The translations under genes and the position numbers were made by a program. 64,000 bases of DNA from Colias croceus (Eukaryota; Arthropoda; Insecta; Lepidoptera; Pieridae): assembly GCF_905220415.1 (NCBI RefSeq), contig NC_059553.1, forward strand, positions 6,100,501-6,164,500, in the 5' to 3' direction. Position 1 is the stretch's first letter. Each line of letters opens with the position of its first letter. Below, piece by piece: positions 1-11,533 of this stretch. The notes below the pieces were generated by a model. That model was not told the DNA's origin. It searched no databases and was given only the letters and a program-made list of their open reading frames with translations.

Positions 1-192
1 ACTAATGTTTCTTTCGAAGCACCATGGTATACATAATGCAGCGCACGATAATGCTAGGAATATGAATGAACTGGCATCTTCGCGATGACATTTATTAGTT
101 GAAACCATGGTCTGTGCTCGCCCCGTTTTTGCCGCCATGTGATAATGTCATGCAACTACAATTACCTATGTGAAAGTTGAATGTGTTGAGAA

Positions 193-1354
193 CTTAGATT
201 ACAAAATAAAAGACAGATGGAGCGTTGCCGAACTAAACCGAATAATTTATCGTCATTTTCAATAAAGCTATGTGTGCTGTCATTTCGCCGCTGCACTGTA
301 CGTACACGGTGCTTCTGTGTGCGTGTAATGTTCCCAGATATATTGAAAAATTTCCCAATTTTTTCCCCGACTACGGAAAAAAGAGGGTTATGTTTTTCGA
401 GTTTATGGATGTAATATGTAGTATAATATTTCTTTGACACGCCCTGCAGTATAAACCGTTGGACCGATTTTGAGTTGTGAGGTTTCATTGCAATGATCTG
501 AATTATTATGTTAGTGGCGGTAGTGACGTAGGCTATATACATAAATGAGAAGTAAAGTTTTAATTTTTATTTAAATTCTTTTATTACATAAAGTACCTGC
601 CTACTAAAGTTATATATGGACAAAATAATTGTAGGTATTCAATTTTTTATTAAATAAATTACATAAAAAAAGTTTCAATATTAACTATAATAATTATATT
701 ATTTTTTATTTTTCATAATATATGAATACGAATAGCGGTAGTTTTTAGTCGAGAATTCGGGACATTTTATTTTCATCATATTATCCATCATGGAGTTCAC
801 ATAAATTAAATCGCTAGCGAAAACGACTATGACGTTTTTAAGCTTTATAAAAGTAACAAAATAATGTATTATGCTTATTAAAATAATCTAATAATTATCA
901 TGAACCTTTAGTGCACTATACAAATAATCACATTCACGATCGAAAAATCCAACAACATTACCCTGAAGATCTTTTAACCATTTTTCCGTTTTACCAATAA
1001 AAATGGCAAATTCATTTTCAAAATACTGGCAACATACGTTGAAGTTTTGTATTCCTTCATATCTGTAAAATTATTATTCGTATTAAAGAAATAAATCAGC
1101 CAAATAATCTACAGAAAACCTGTGAAACGATGTTTTATCTTTTTTTTTGTTTTCGGGAACAAATTTTACAGCGTTTTATTATCACAAGACGGCATTTTTT
1201 TACTAAAATTGCAAACCATTTTTGACGTATTGCATGACACTTTATGCGCTATAGCACTGGTGCAGCGACGTATTTGTTTTTGATTTCGTATTTTCTTTGA
1301 CAAGGGCGACGGGCGGTTGTCATGCTCCATCTGTACTTTATTTTGTAATCTAAG
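193..1354. mobile_element. Non-autonomous DNA transposon with 31-bp TIRs and 8-bp target duplication
   Basis: The left end at 193 begins CTTAGATTACAAAATAAA and the right end (1337-1354) is its exact reverse complement. After a 2-base mismatch the match continues for 11 more bases (ACAGATGGAGC at 213-223 against 1324-1334). The octamer GTTGAGAA lies directly outside both ends (185-192 and 1355-1362), as expected of a target-site duplication. An 8-bp duplication is typical of hAT or P-type transposons, but the TIR does not start with the usual hAT CAG, so the superfamily is unresolved. The 1.1-kb interior has no long reading frame and no recognisable transposase; its short ORFs look like chance. 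It is probably a deletion derivative mobilised in trans. Confidence 0.85.
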
Positions 1355-1362
1355 GTTGAGAA

Positions 1363-2034
1363 TTACTATTTCGATAATGATGTTCTTATGAGTTGTAATA
1401 AATTTATTTGTAAGATAAGAAATCTTAAAATATGTTTTTCACGTTTTAATGTTCGGTTTGGAAAAAGGAATGTAAAAGTTTGTCTCTATTTATTTGTATG
1501 AAGTAACCCCTCTGATTTAAAATTCTGCATTTTTTTGATTCGTAGTTTAAATGTATTTTCAATAGATATAACTATCTACTATATAAAAATTATTATGTGT
1601 ATGTGTGTGTGTGTGTGTGTGTTTATTTGAGTATGTGATTGTATTGTTATATTTTGTTTTAATGTATTATAATTTCTAAGTGATTTCAAAGCACAATTAA
1701 TTAAGGAAACCCTATTAACCACAGTTTACCAAAGTGAGATTATTAGAATTATTCAACAAAAAACTGTACATACATTTTATTTTATAATATTTGGAGAGTT
1801 TTTAATATGAATGTCGTACAAAGTATTTTAGATTATGTTTATTTATTAATTTAGATTTAATTTAGTTTATAATAATTTGTTGCATTTGTTTCGTTTGTTT
1901 ACAAAATCAAATATGTATAAGGATTTTAGTTGTATTTATTATTCAAAATTACAATAAAATTTCTGTTTTCTAAAAGGTATTTTATTTTTGTTATTCAATA
2001 AGTATCCTATCCTCCATCATTCTAAAATATATGA
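1363..2034. other. AT-rich gene-free stretch with a GT microsatellite
   Basis: Nothing coding is visible. A (GT)n run lies at about 1595-1622, just after a TCTACTATATAAAAAT motif. The same motif, on the opposite strand, ends the repeat relic at 28440, so this may be the 5' tip of a decayed copy. Several AATAAA motifs occur (for example near 1953), but no gene end can be tied to them. Confidence 0.5.
1595..1622. repeat. (GT)n microsatellite
   Basis: Alternating GT run with one interruption near its start. Confidence 0.9.
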
Positions 2035-2236
2035 TAATATATAAAACTCAAAGGTACAGCCCAAACTACTGTACCGATCGGCCTGAAATTTGGCATGCAG
2101 ATAGCCACTGTGATTCTTGGCCAACCAAGAAAGGATTTTGTTAAATTCTTCCTCCAAGGGGATTAAATAGGGGATGGAAGTTTGTACCATGAAAATTTGT
2201 TTTGAGCATGCGGGTGAAGCTACGGGCATAAGCTTG
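2035..2236 (+). mobile_element. Decayed Helitron-like element, same family as the one at 19819-20018
   Basis: The stretch reads atataaaactcaaaggt, then cagcccaaac, ctgaaatttggcatgcag and aagaaaggatt, ending gggcataagcttg. The same blocks occur in the same order in the reverse complement of 19819-20018. The 3' end is CTTG where intact relatives have CTAG, and the 5' TC end is not clear, so this copy is degraded. The start is approximate. Confidence 0.65.
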
Positions 2237-2484
2237 TACAAAAGGATATAAGGAATAGGGATTATACTGACAGAATGGCACTCATTTGATATATGACTAC
2301 TAAATAATAATACCTGAAATACTACCCAGATCGATATGCCATAGAAATAGAGATTTGTAAAAGTAAAAAAATGGTGATTTCTTAATCTGTCTGCAATCCT
2401 CCACTTGGGAAGTAGTCTCTACCACATTGTAGAATCATACTTGTATACGAAGTATATTATTATTAGTCTGTGATCATACTTATA

Positions 2485-2640
2485 CAATAAATCATATTAA
2501 CGCGAAACTTTGAGAGGATGTAAGGATGTTTGTTTCTCTTTCATGCATCACCGGCTGAACAGAATTTCATGAAATTGGTAAGTAGGTATTGATAGGTACC
2601 TGGTAGATATAAGCCTGGAAAGAAGCTACCTTTAATCTCA
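2485..2640 (+). mobile_element. Fragment of a Helitron-like element
   Basis: The segment aacgcgaaactttgagagga followed by gtttgtttctctttcatgc and gaatttcatgaaattggt parallels the 5' half of the intact element at 34260-34480. No CTAG end follows, so it appears to be a 5' fragment. Boundaries are approximate. Confidence 0.45.
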
Positions 2641-5600
2641 AATTAATGCAAGCAAAAGCTACAGTTTAAGATTCAAATTATCTCGAACAAAATTTAAAAA
2701 AAAAAATTACTTACGCTTTAAAAATTTATTTTCGATAGATATGAAACCACGGTAAAAGTGAAACTTACGATAATTATCGTACACGCGACATGCGCTACAC
2801 AGACCAAAAAGTTTGAGACGATGTAATAAAAGTTTCACTTTAAAAAAGTACTTTTTTGCTACTGCAACTTTAAATAATTCAGCATGCATGAATTGATATA
2901 TAGTTTTTGTATGGATTGAATTTGTTTTTTACATGTTATGAAGATAAGAGCTGAGATTATTTGAGAGTGGCTAATATTTTTTGTTGCTCGAAATGTTGCA
3001 GTATTGCTATCGCTTCATCTTGTGTGTGATTAGTCTTGGTTCGATAAGTTGAATAAAATTATATTATCAAAAGATCATTTCGGTCCTAGAACCGCCCGCC
3101 CAAAAGTACATGTATTAGAACTGTTTTATTGTCATAGCTTGTCTCCTAGGACTTATATTTTTATATTGAATATGAAGGTTGCTAATAAAGGGAAAAAGGT
3201 TGAAATAAAATCCAGAAACAGTTTTAAAATTATTTATATTTCAATCCATAAATATCTCTTCGGTAAATTATACGAAGAAATGTTTCAAATTAGGTGTAGT
3301 GGTTGACATTTCTATGCGCGATAACAAGCCGCTAGCGGAAAGCTGCGTAGGTAGCAAATAAATTATAATGAACGACTATACAATGAAAATAGCGCTGTAA
3401 AATTAAATAGATATAGTCGGGTAAAATACCTACACGCTATCACGCTCACAAGTCACTTCAACCTTTCAAGGTTCAAGTCATGCAAATTGAAAACGTTTTT
3501 ATAAAAACGGGGCATCGATAAAATGTTGCAATACGTACACCTGCATGACTCGACTCAACGAGCGAAACATAAAAACGATGACACAGTGTATTTGCATATT
3601 TCATTGAAAATTCCGTGTACCTCTCATACAAAATAGTTTTTTTGTCGGTAATAACCCCGCTGTTACATAAGTGCTACATCCGTTCCCATACCTCTGTGGA
3701 TTTGCCAAAATGATCACGTACCGGTGGATCAAGGACTCTCGAGCTGTAGACCTCGAGGTCAGCACTCTAGGGTCACTAATGAAATGCACTTATCTGCATT
3801 AGCACTTAGAGATAACAATATGTATCCTGAGGGGCGACATCCGTTTTAGAAATGGATGTGGGAAACTGCAAACTTGGAACATTTAAGTACTAGACAATGG
3901 ACATGTGACGGTCGTAGGTCGATTATAAAATTATAAATGCTCTTTTAAATTTAATATTTATTCCCCTTAAACTAATAGAATCGGGTATACGTAGAAATAA
4001 ATACAATGTGTGTTTTAATATAATTCGCAAATTTAATGCCATACAAAAATCTAACTATAATTCTTATTCTCTATACTTTATCGACTCAGCTATATTGCGC
4101 CGAGGTATGTTGGAACTAAAATTTCCTAAATTTTATTTCTAAGCCGTATCTAATCCAGGCTCACCGAAATCGCAAATTGACATATTGTTTCTCCGGCTTG
4201 GCCCGTAGCAATTACGAGTGTCGCGGTGGGTGGCCCAGTTCTCCACTATAAAATGATTACCGCTCAGGAAAAATATACATCAGCCGCGACAGTTAGAAAA
4301 TAAACGAAACAGACATAACGATCGAGACAAATTGCTTCGTTTGGATATAAATCTAATGTTGATGTTTTGGCAAGATACTTTTTATGTGGTTTCGAAATTG
4401 ATTAAATGCAACAGGTCTATCTACTATTTATATTATTTTAAGGATAAAACGAAACGAAATAAAACACCGCATAAATTATTATTTATTTAATTGTAGAAAC
4501 ATCGTTACAATGCTAAAGATGGGCTTGTGGTGTATAATTTCAACGTCTATATCACCCATCACTCCACAAAAACATCTCAAAAATTCTTCCAAACTGTTAG
4601 CGAATATAAACACCAAGAAAACATTTACAGTAATTTTGAATAATTTCTACAGTTTCCTGGTCCGTACCTAATTGTGCCAATAGCTGTAGATGATGTAGAG
4701 ACCACCACTGGCGCAGGTCTAGCACGACGCTCCACGCCTCTAATGCGCCTGATTGCAGGCCACAGCACGATTTAGAAATACTGGAATAATATTCACTTTT
4801 TTGTCTTCTTTCAGTTCTACGTTTTGGGGAAATCATGTATTGATGTATTCTGTGTTTTGACTTGTCTACTGGGTATTGTTTACGTATATTAGGAGGTAAA
4901 TTCTGAATCAAATATGACTCTACAGATTCATTTTACCAAGCTTCAACAAGTTTAATGATCACGTATGTCAATATATTGTAATATAACGAACCGTAACTAG
5001 CTTTACGATCTATCTGTCGACTAACAATATAGTGAAATGTCATTATTATACCTAAATATACAGTAATTCGTGTCCACACCAAGGTCCACACGATGTTATC
5101 AGAGCATTAACACCTACTGTCGATCCACATAGAGTTGCGTCACAAGATTGAGGGATATATTTATGTCGAGATCACGAGTCAAGCTCCAAGCCACACACGC
5201 AGGCTATGGCGTAACAATGAAACTATTCGTTTTGGAGGCATAATTACAAAAACATCAGGCATCATTACTGGCCGGTGACGTGACCACACACACTTACATT
5301 CGATGCAATAATAATCGCAGAGGTAATTACGATTTAATGTATCACGTACGCTTCCGAGTTTCGGGTGTTTAAACGCTGAGATGGGCATGTTCTGTATTCC
5401 CTATAGCATACATTTCAATGAGTTTTACAGTTTAAATTACAGTTTAATATATTATAAGTCATGGAAAACGTTTTTGTTGGCTTTCATGTTTATCGCTAAG
5501 CCAAGAAGGTAAGGAATAACTAAACGAGCAGCTTAGTATTCCTTACCTTCCCACCATAGTGCCAGTACGTAAAAGAATAACTATTAACATACGCGTGTTT

Positions 5601-6238
5601 TTTAATACTTTTTTTCAGGATAGATTAGGTAGATCGTACCCTAGTTCTGTATGTTTTTCTGTAAAACTGCTATATAGGAACTTCTATACTACGAGTAATA
5701 TTCTATAAAAGCATAATTTCGAAGCTATTATAGAAATAGTTTTGCATTTTACAATTTGCATACGGACAATTTGCAGTATGTAGAAATGATAATATGTATT
5801 GCAAAAAGTTGAATCAGTACTGAATAAGAAATACATACGTACAAAGAAACAAAAAGACACAATTCCGCTTTTTATAAATTTAATGGATTGTGTTTTTATG
5901 ATTTTATAATGTAGTAACCGTAAAAATTTTCTGTCAAAATATGAAAACGTCGAATATTTCACAATATATTTTAAGTTATTTAAGTTACTTGTTTAATATT
6001 ATCTTCAACTACGTTAAACAGTTAAATTCCAAAATTTTCAGAGTAAAATAAGCAAAAATCAAATATGATTCTATACAGTTTATACATTGAATTTACATAG
6101 AAATTAAAAAAGCACACTACACATACAATACAATATTTTGCGTGGAACTTGAAAACCGTGTATTTTTAGAGGCGTTAATCTTTGCTAACAATAACAATTC
6201 TATTGCTACTTAAATACTCAATACATGCTTATTAATTA
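2641..6238. other. Intergenic stretch without a supported gene
   Basis: Mostly AT-rich DNA. It holds a compact hairpin at 5505-5550 and a weak minus-strand coding-like patch between about 4473 and 4920 (described in the findings), which I do not call a gene. Nothing else is recognisable. Confidence 0.5.
5505..5550. repeat. Compact inverted repeat (hairpin)
   Basis: GAAGGTAAGGAATA(A)CTAA is followed nine bases later by TTAGTATTCCTTACCTTC. This gives an 18-bp stem with a single bulged A and the loop acgagcagc. No target duplication was seen. Confidence 0.75.
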
Positions 6239-6461
6239 CTAGCATTCCGCCCGCGGCTTCGCCCGCGCAGTCTAAAGAAAAACCCGCATAGTTCCCGTTC
6301 CCGTGGGATTTCCGGGATAAAAAATAGCCTATGTCCTTTCTCGGGTATCAAAATATCTATATACCAAATTTCATGCAAATTGGTTCAGTAGTTAAGGCGT
6401 GATTGAGCAACAGACAGACAGACAGACAGAGTTACTTTCGCATTTATAATATTAGTATGGA
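6239..6461 (-). mobile_element. Helitron-like short element (family 1)
   Basis: Read on the minus strand, the element begins TCCATACTAATATTATAAA and ends in CTAG. It is flanked by A (6238) and T (6462) on the + strand, the A^T insertion pattern of Helitrons without target duplication. It holds a GACA tetranucleotide run near its 5' end and a GC-rich cgcgggcgaagccgcgggcg block next to its 3' end. The same family occurs at 27290-27524 and 34619-34845. There is no coding capacity. Confidence 0.8.
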
Positions 6462-6866
6462 TTTACGAGAATTAACAACGCAACGTCCCGCATTATACAA
6501 TAAAGAAAAGCAGCGTTTTATGTTGGACATAAACCCCACAATTTATACGAAGGCTACTGGCATTACCTTTATAATATCGCTAAGTAGTTATTAGCATTGT
6601 CTCGCTTCCTGCTTTCTTGAGTTTGAGAAGATTATGGGTTTATCTCGATTTAGGACCACTTCTATTATTTGCGTAAATAGCTGTAGTTTTGTTTGCTTCA
6701 TATTTGATGTTTACCGACAAACGATAAAGAGGACGAGAGTACTTAAAACTAAATCTTCTGGAAAAAATAAACAATAATGCACTTGAAGGTACTTATGGGA
6801 CGAGTAAAGCTTATGTTTTGTTTAAAAGGTTTTTTAGAGTGTCTGCTTATGCATAATTATATACAA
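6462..6866. other. Gene-free spacer
   Basis: AT-rich spacer between two Helitron-like elements; nothing recognised. Confidence 0.5.
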
Positions 6867-7036
6867 CTAGCGGTCCGCCCCGGCTTCGCCCGTGGTACAT
6901 ATTCACGTTTTCTCTACATAAGAACCATCCTCGAACTTCAAAGAATATTATAAAAAAAGAATTAACGAAATCGGTTAAGCCGTTCTCAAGTTATGCGCTT
7001 ACCAACACATTTTGGGATTCATTTTTATATATAAGA
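6867..7036 (-). mobile_element. Helitron-like short element (family 2)
   Basis: The + strand reads CTAGCGGTCCGCCCCGGC through to GA, with A before and T after. On the minus strand this is a TC...CTAG element of 170 bp. It is closely similar over its whole length to 8852-9020, sharing cgttttctctacataagaac and the block around cgaaatcggtt, so both are copies of one family. Confidence 0.8.
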
Positions 7037-8851
7037 TTATGGTTAGTAATTAAACTATATAACTAATTGCGTTTGAATACATATTTTCATTACTTACCAT
7101 AATCGAAAAAAAATATTTTTAATCACAGTAACCTAATGTAGAGATAGATGATATAAGGTATTCTATTTTCATATTATTTTTTAGTTTGTACTCTACTAAC
7201 AAAGGTATGTACGATATCCACGTATTATGGTAGATACATAAATAAATAAAATAACACACAACTACATACGTTATAATATGCACAGAACTAAGATTTATGC
7301 TGCATTTTGTCATTCTACATTACAAAGACCGCAGTTCCCAGTATGCGTCGTTATATTTTTTTAGCAGTTTAGACACATTTGAGCTTTATTCTTAATGGGT
7401 CCAGTGCCAAAATATAACAAGAAAACCATTGTATCATATTTTTTGACTTAATTGTGATCGTTAAGTCAAGTCACTGTCTCAAATATATCAATAACTTTTA
7501 CATTTAATTGCTGTTTACAAAAAAACATTGCGTATTGGAATTACATTATTCAACGGCCATTGCAAAAATACAACCACGTTCGCACATGATCAATAAGTAC
7601 CTTGTTAAGATAGACGTCAACATTCGGAGCAGAATGGGCATGGAATAAATCATTGAGTTTTTATAAAAGCATCATCGCCTGCGCACCACGGCGGCACATC
7701 AAAGCGCCGCTTGCTTTGAACGCGTCGCGCTGCGAAGCCTTCATTTAACGTTTGCCTTTGATTTGTTCCCGATTTCAAAGCCATAATGTAGATGTTCGGT
7801 TTATAAGTCTAGGCAATGATCGGTGAATACCGAGTTCGGTGAACTGTGCCGATTGAAATAATTTATAGCTTAATTAAGCTCCTCTTGGAATTGAGCAATT
7901 ATGTATTAAGCTTTTGAAAGCTTATGGAGCTTTTTTGTACATGTAATATATCTCCAAAGACAAAATTATCTTCACCACTAATATAATATCATATTATTTT
8001 ATTTAATATTATTTCGACATTGACGTATTCTGTGTTTATGCACTAAATATTAAGATAATCTATTCTTACAAATGTTCAGTAGGCATTGGTGTCATTTTTA
8101 ATGATATCACAATAGTTATTTACAGTTGACCAGAGGCTAGAATTCAAAAGAAGAGTCAAGCATTTCGGTACGATTAGATTTTGGATAGGAAAGGCAGCTG
8201 GCTGGAGAGATGAACCCGAGGCGAGCCGCCTCGCCGCGCGCCGCCGATAGAGTCATTATGTACCATTACCTGACACCGCTTCTCAAACTTTACTTTGCAG
8301 ATTGGTTTATTCAAATTATTTTAGTTGTGTGATCCTTTTGTTTATTGCAGTAGGAATTGTGTTTTTTATTTTGACATTTTTTTTAAGAGATAGCCAGGCA
8401 TTTGACTGCACCATTAACTGATGGTAAGTAGTGATGCAGTCTATGAAAGGGCATGCCTGCCTAGATAGAGCCTATTTACTCTTGCTAGCGTGCCCAATAT
8501 TGTATAACTTTTAATCCGTTTTTTTTATATAATATTTAATTTCACTGCACTCCACCATTAAGAAATTCACAAACATAATATTTCCAGTGTTTATTGACAG
8601 TAAAATAACCAATAAATATGAATAACACATGGAACATTTTGAGAGACACTGCCCTTTGCCTGATTAACTCGTCGAGCGGCGCGGTGAAGGGGCGGGGGCT
8701 GCGGGGGGAGGAGGTCAGCAGTCAAGCCGCACCAGACGTAATTTGTATCATTTTCTTCTCGGTTTTTCATACCTTTTTTGTATTTCCTACCACTAAAAGC
8801 TGGATACACTTGAACTGGAATACAGAAGCTTTGAGTTCATTTTATAATTTA
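7037..8851. other. Intergenic stretch with GC-rich patches and a repeat relic
   Basis: Otherwise AT-rich DNA holds three short GC-rich patches at about 7675-7745, 8205-8270 and 8640-8745. None has a convincing reading frame. A fragment at about 8375-8475 (ttaactgatggtaagtagtg and following) resembles a common lepidopteran interspersed repeat. Confidence 0.45.
8375..8475. repeat. Relic of a common lepidopteran interspersed repeat
   Basis: The core ctgatggtaagtagtgatgc recalls the 'cacctgatggtaagt' repeats found throughout lepidopteran genomes; a related core lies at about 45165-45300. Family and orientation are not determined. The assignment rests on memory of the motif. Confidence 0.4.
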
Positions 8852-9020
8852 CTAGCGGTCCGCCCCGGCTTCGCCCGTGGTACATGTTTACGTTTTCTCT
8901 ACATAAGAACCATCCTCGTACTTCAAGGAATATAATAAAAAAAGAATTATCGAAATCGGTTCAGCCGTTCTCGAGTTATGGAATTACAACGAAAAGTGGC
9001 ATTGATTTTTATATATTAGA
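8852..9020 (-). mobile_element. Helitron-like short element (family 2)
   Basis: On the + strand it begins CTAGCGGTCCGCCCCGGC, ends tatattaGA, and is flanked by A (8851) and T (9021). It is colinear with the copy at 6867-7036, differing by scattered substitutions and a diverged stretch near the TC end. Confidence 0.8.
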
Positions 9021-9488
9021 TTTATTTCCTGTTGCCTACGTTCAAACTTTTAGTAAAGTTTAAGACATTTTTATGTTATTTACAAACTAACACTAAGTAT
9101 TTCGTAGCAAGTTTACAAAAAAATAAGCTTTAAATATATTAATGTCGCACCGGAAATCATCTCATATTTTAATTAAAATGATTCGTTTAAAGCCTTGCAC
9201 AAGATAAAGCTCAAAAGCCCTGGCGTATAATTGTAATATTTATTTAAATGATAAGGCAGAATTCGTCACGGTTGTTCGGCAAAGCAATTACAATACAATC
9301 GTGGCGTGGGCTCACTTCAACGCTCACACGTGTCCGGATGTTGTAACTGTCAAGATTCTCAATTTATATAAGAAAGCTGACATCCTACATGTACCTACAA
9401 TATTCTTCAAATTGTATATCAACCTTACATTCATATGAAATATAAAGATTGAAAAGCTTTATGTAGTGTTGTTTAATTTTAATTAAGA

Positions 9489-9817
9489 CTAGCTTCCGCC
9501 CGCGACTCCGTCCGCGCGGATGTCGGTCTTCGCGTGGATGGTTTATTTATCCATTTTGAGTACCTCTGACAATAACATCTTATAAATATCTATTGGACCC
9601 AATTCCCAAATACGGCTAGGCCTATAATAATACGCAACGTGTGTTCGCGGTTCTACGGAACAACGTCTATGGATAAAACTGAAAAATTAAGATTATTTTT
9701 TTTCTACGTATTTTTCCAGGATAAAAAGTATCCTATTTTACGCCCAGGATAATAAGGTATAATTATACCAAGTTTCATCGAAATCGAACCGCTAGTTTTC
9801 ACGTGATGCCTTCACAT

Positions 9818-9862
<45 letters not shown>

Positions 9863-9982
9863 AATTTTTTTAATCACATATTTGGGTTTGGTATCGATCC
9901 AGTAACACCCCCGTGCTATTTATTTTTTCAATATTTTCAATGTACAGAATTGACCCTTCTACAGATTTATTATATGTATAGA
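9489..9982 (-). mobile_element. Helitron-like element (494 bp) nested in the tandem array
   Basis: The + strand begins CTAGCTTCCGCCCGCGAC and ends tatgtataGA, with A at 9488 and T at 9983. A long CAGA/GACA run sits at about 9819-9860. Removing the element rejoins a normal tandem-unit boundary (attaaga followed by tagagcttttgtcgg), as at 10463/10464 and 10316, which supports both the ends and the insertion. The inner half could instead derive from a non-LTR (RTE-like) 3' tail; that part of the assignment is uncertain. Confidence 0.65.
9819..9860. repeat. (GACA)n microsatellite
   Basis: Ten or so uninterrupted GACA repeats inside the Helitron-like element. It is a simple-sequence run, not a CRISPR array. 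Confidence 0.9.
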
Positions 9983-11451
9983 TAGAGCTTTTGTCGGACT
10001 TTCAAGATTAAAAACCTACCTATATTAGAAAGCTGACGTCCAACAAATTGTACCTACCTATAATATTCTTAAATTCGTTTTATCAATCTTACATTTATAT
10101 GAAACGTAAAATGTTGATGGGCTTTGAGCCTTGTGAAGTATTGCTTCATTTTAATTAATATTTTGTCGGACTGTCTTGTGAACTTATATAAAAAAGCTAA
10201 GACATCCTACATGCACCTACAATATACTTAAGAACGTCTTATCAATCTGACATAGGTATGTAATAAATATTGAATGGCCTTGAGCTTTATGAAGTGTTGT
10301 TTCATTTTTATTATGGTAGAGCTTTTGTGGAGCTGTCAATGTTCGAAATTTATAAGAAAGCCGACTTCCTGCATGTACCTACGCCATTAGAATCGTCATA
10401 TCAAACTGCTATCTATGTGGAATTGCATGGTTTTGATGAAGCGTTGTTTAACTTTAATTAAGATAAAACTTTTTTGAAACTTCAAGAATCTGACTTTTTA
10501 TAAGAGCAATAATTTCCGTAAATTAAAATCGTCCTCCTAATCTAACATTCGTATGAACGTTAACCCAGTGTTGTACCAATCAAGATATCGAATTAATCCA
10601 ATAAAAAGAGGAAAATTGTATAATAATAAAATATAGGTACACAAATATTATTAAAATTTTATTCTTATGGAATACGGTTTTGAGTGCTCTATCTGGACAT
10701 TTATGAAAAATATATTTTTTAATTTTTTAGGTAGAGCTTTTTAAATGTTGACTAGGAATAGAGCTTATAATATTTTATAAAGTTTCTAAACACATTATTC
10801 GATGAGAAAAGAACATAAGTATCTTTATAAAGGAATTAATGAAAGGATGGCACAATGAAAGGGGTGTTGAAGAATACACAAATCATTTTTATATACCTAT
10901 ATATTATTTCATAAGGGAAAAAGATTTATTTTGCCAATTTTTAAATAAATAAGTGTAAAAAATATTAACTTGCATCTCAGAAATTTAGCTGATTACTTCC
11001 GTCTACCTCAATAAAGATAAGTACATACTTACTCAAATAAATAATTCAGTACCGAGAGCGTGAACCATAGAAATAAACTTGTCGTTTATATTTGATTGCC
11101 CAGCTTAAGTTCAATATACGAAGCAATAACCTTTTTTTACATTTCGATGGGTGATAAAATCGCTGTCTCCAGAACTGGTTTATAGTAATGAAGTTGTTAC
11201 AGTCGCACCTCTTTTTGTTGTTACCTTTTCATCGAAGGTGATTCGCTGATGAAATGCTTTTTGTATCTTGTGTGCGGACGCAATCTGACTTTGATGACCG
11301 GATTGTGGATAACATGGTAAGTATTTGAAGTGATATTCAGGGAACTTGACGATTACTTAGTACAGATGGATGTACATTTAGAGTTGACTATGCTTATGAA
11401 AGTTGTCGTCTGCAGCTAAATACGAAATTATTCCTTTTATTTCTAGGTGGA

Positions 11452-11533
11452 GACGAAACTTGATATCCGTATTAAAGATATCTGAAGATATCTGAACTTG
11501 ATATCTGTATTAAGAAACTTGATATCTGTATTA
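11452..11533. repeat. Local direct repeats of a ~20-bp motif
   Basis: The motif gaaacttgatatcygtatta appears three times with small changes (about 11455, 11487 and 11513), with agatatctga repeats between copies. Confidence 0.7.

Larger units (their letters stand above)
9338..10575. repeat. Diverged tandem array, about five units of roughly 150-170 bp, split by an insertion
   Basis: Each unit passes through the same landmarks in order: a cttttgt/tcaag start, a tataagaaagctgacatcct-like block, catgtacctac, a tcaatcttacattcatatga-like block, then gaagtgttgtttcattttaa ending near attaaga. Units run about 9338-9488, 9983-10155, 10156-10315, 10316-10463 and 10464-10575 (partial). The first two are separated by a Helitron-like element (9489-9982). 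The units are clearly diverged from each other, so the array is old. No open frame runs through the copies; the short ORF at 10270-10461 is incidental. Confidence 0.75.

Noticed and set aside
162..542. 126-codon minus-strand frame and the overlapping 65-codon plus-strand frame
   Set aside because: Both lie across the left end of the TIR element at 193-1354 and show no protein family features; chance frames in repeat DNA.
8618..8935. 105-codon plus frame and 72-codon minus frame
   Set aside because: They run through a GC-rich patch and into a Helitron-like element; no protein similarity.
9803..9866. Regular short repeats that might suggest a CRISPR array
   Set aside because: This is a pure GACA tetranucleotide microsatellite without spacers, in a eukaryotic genome.
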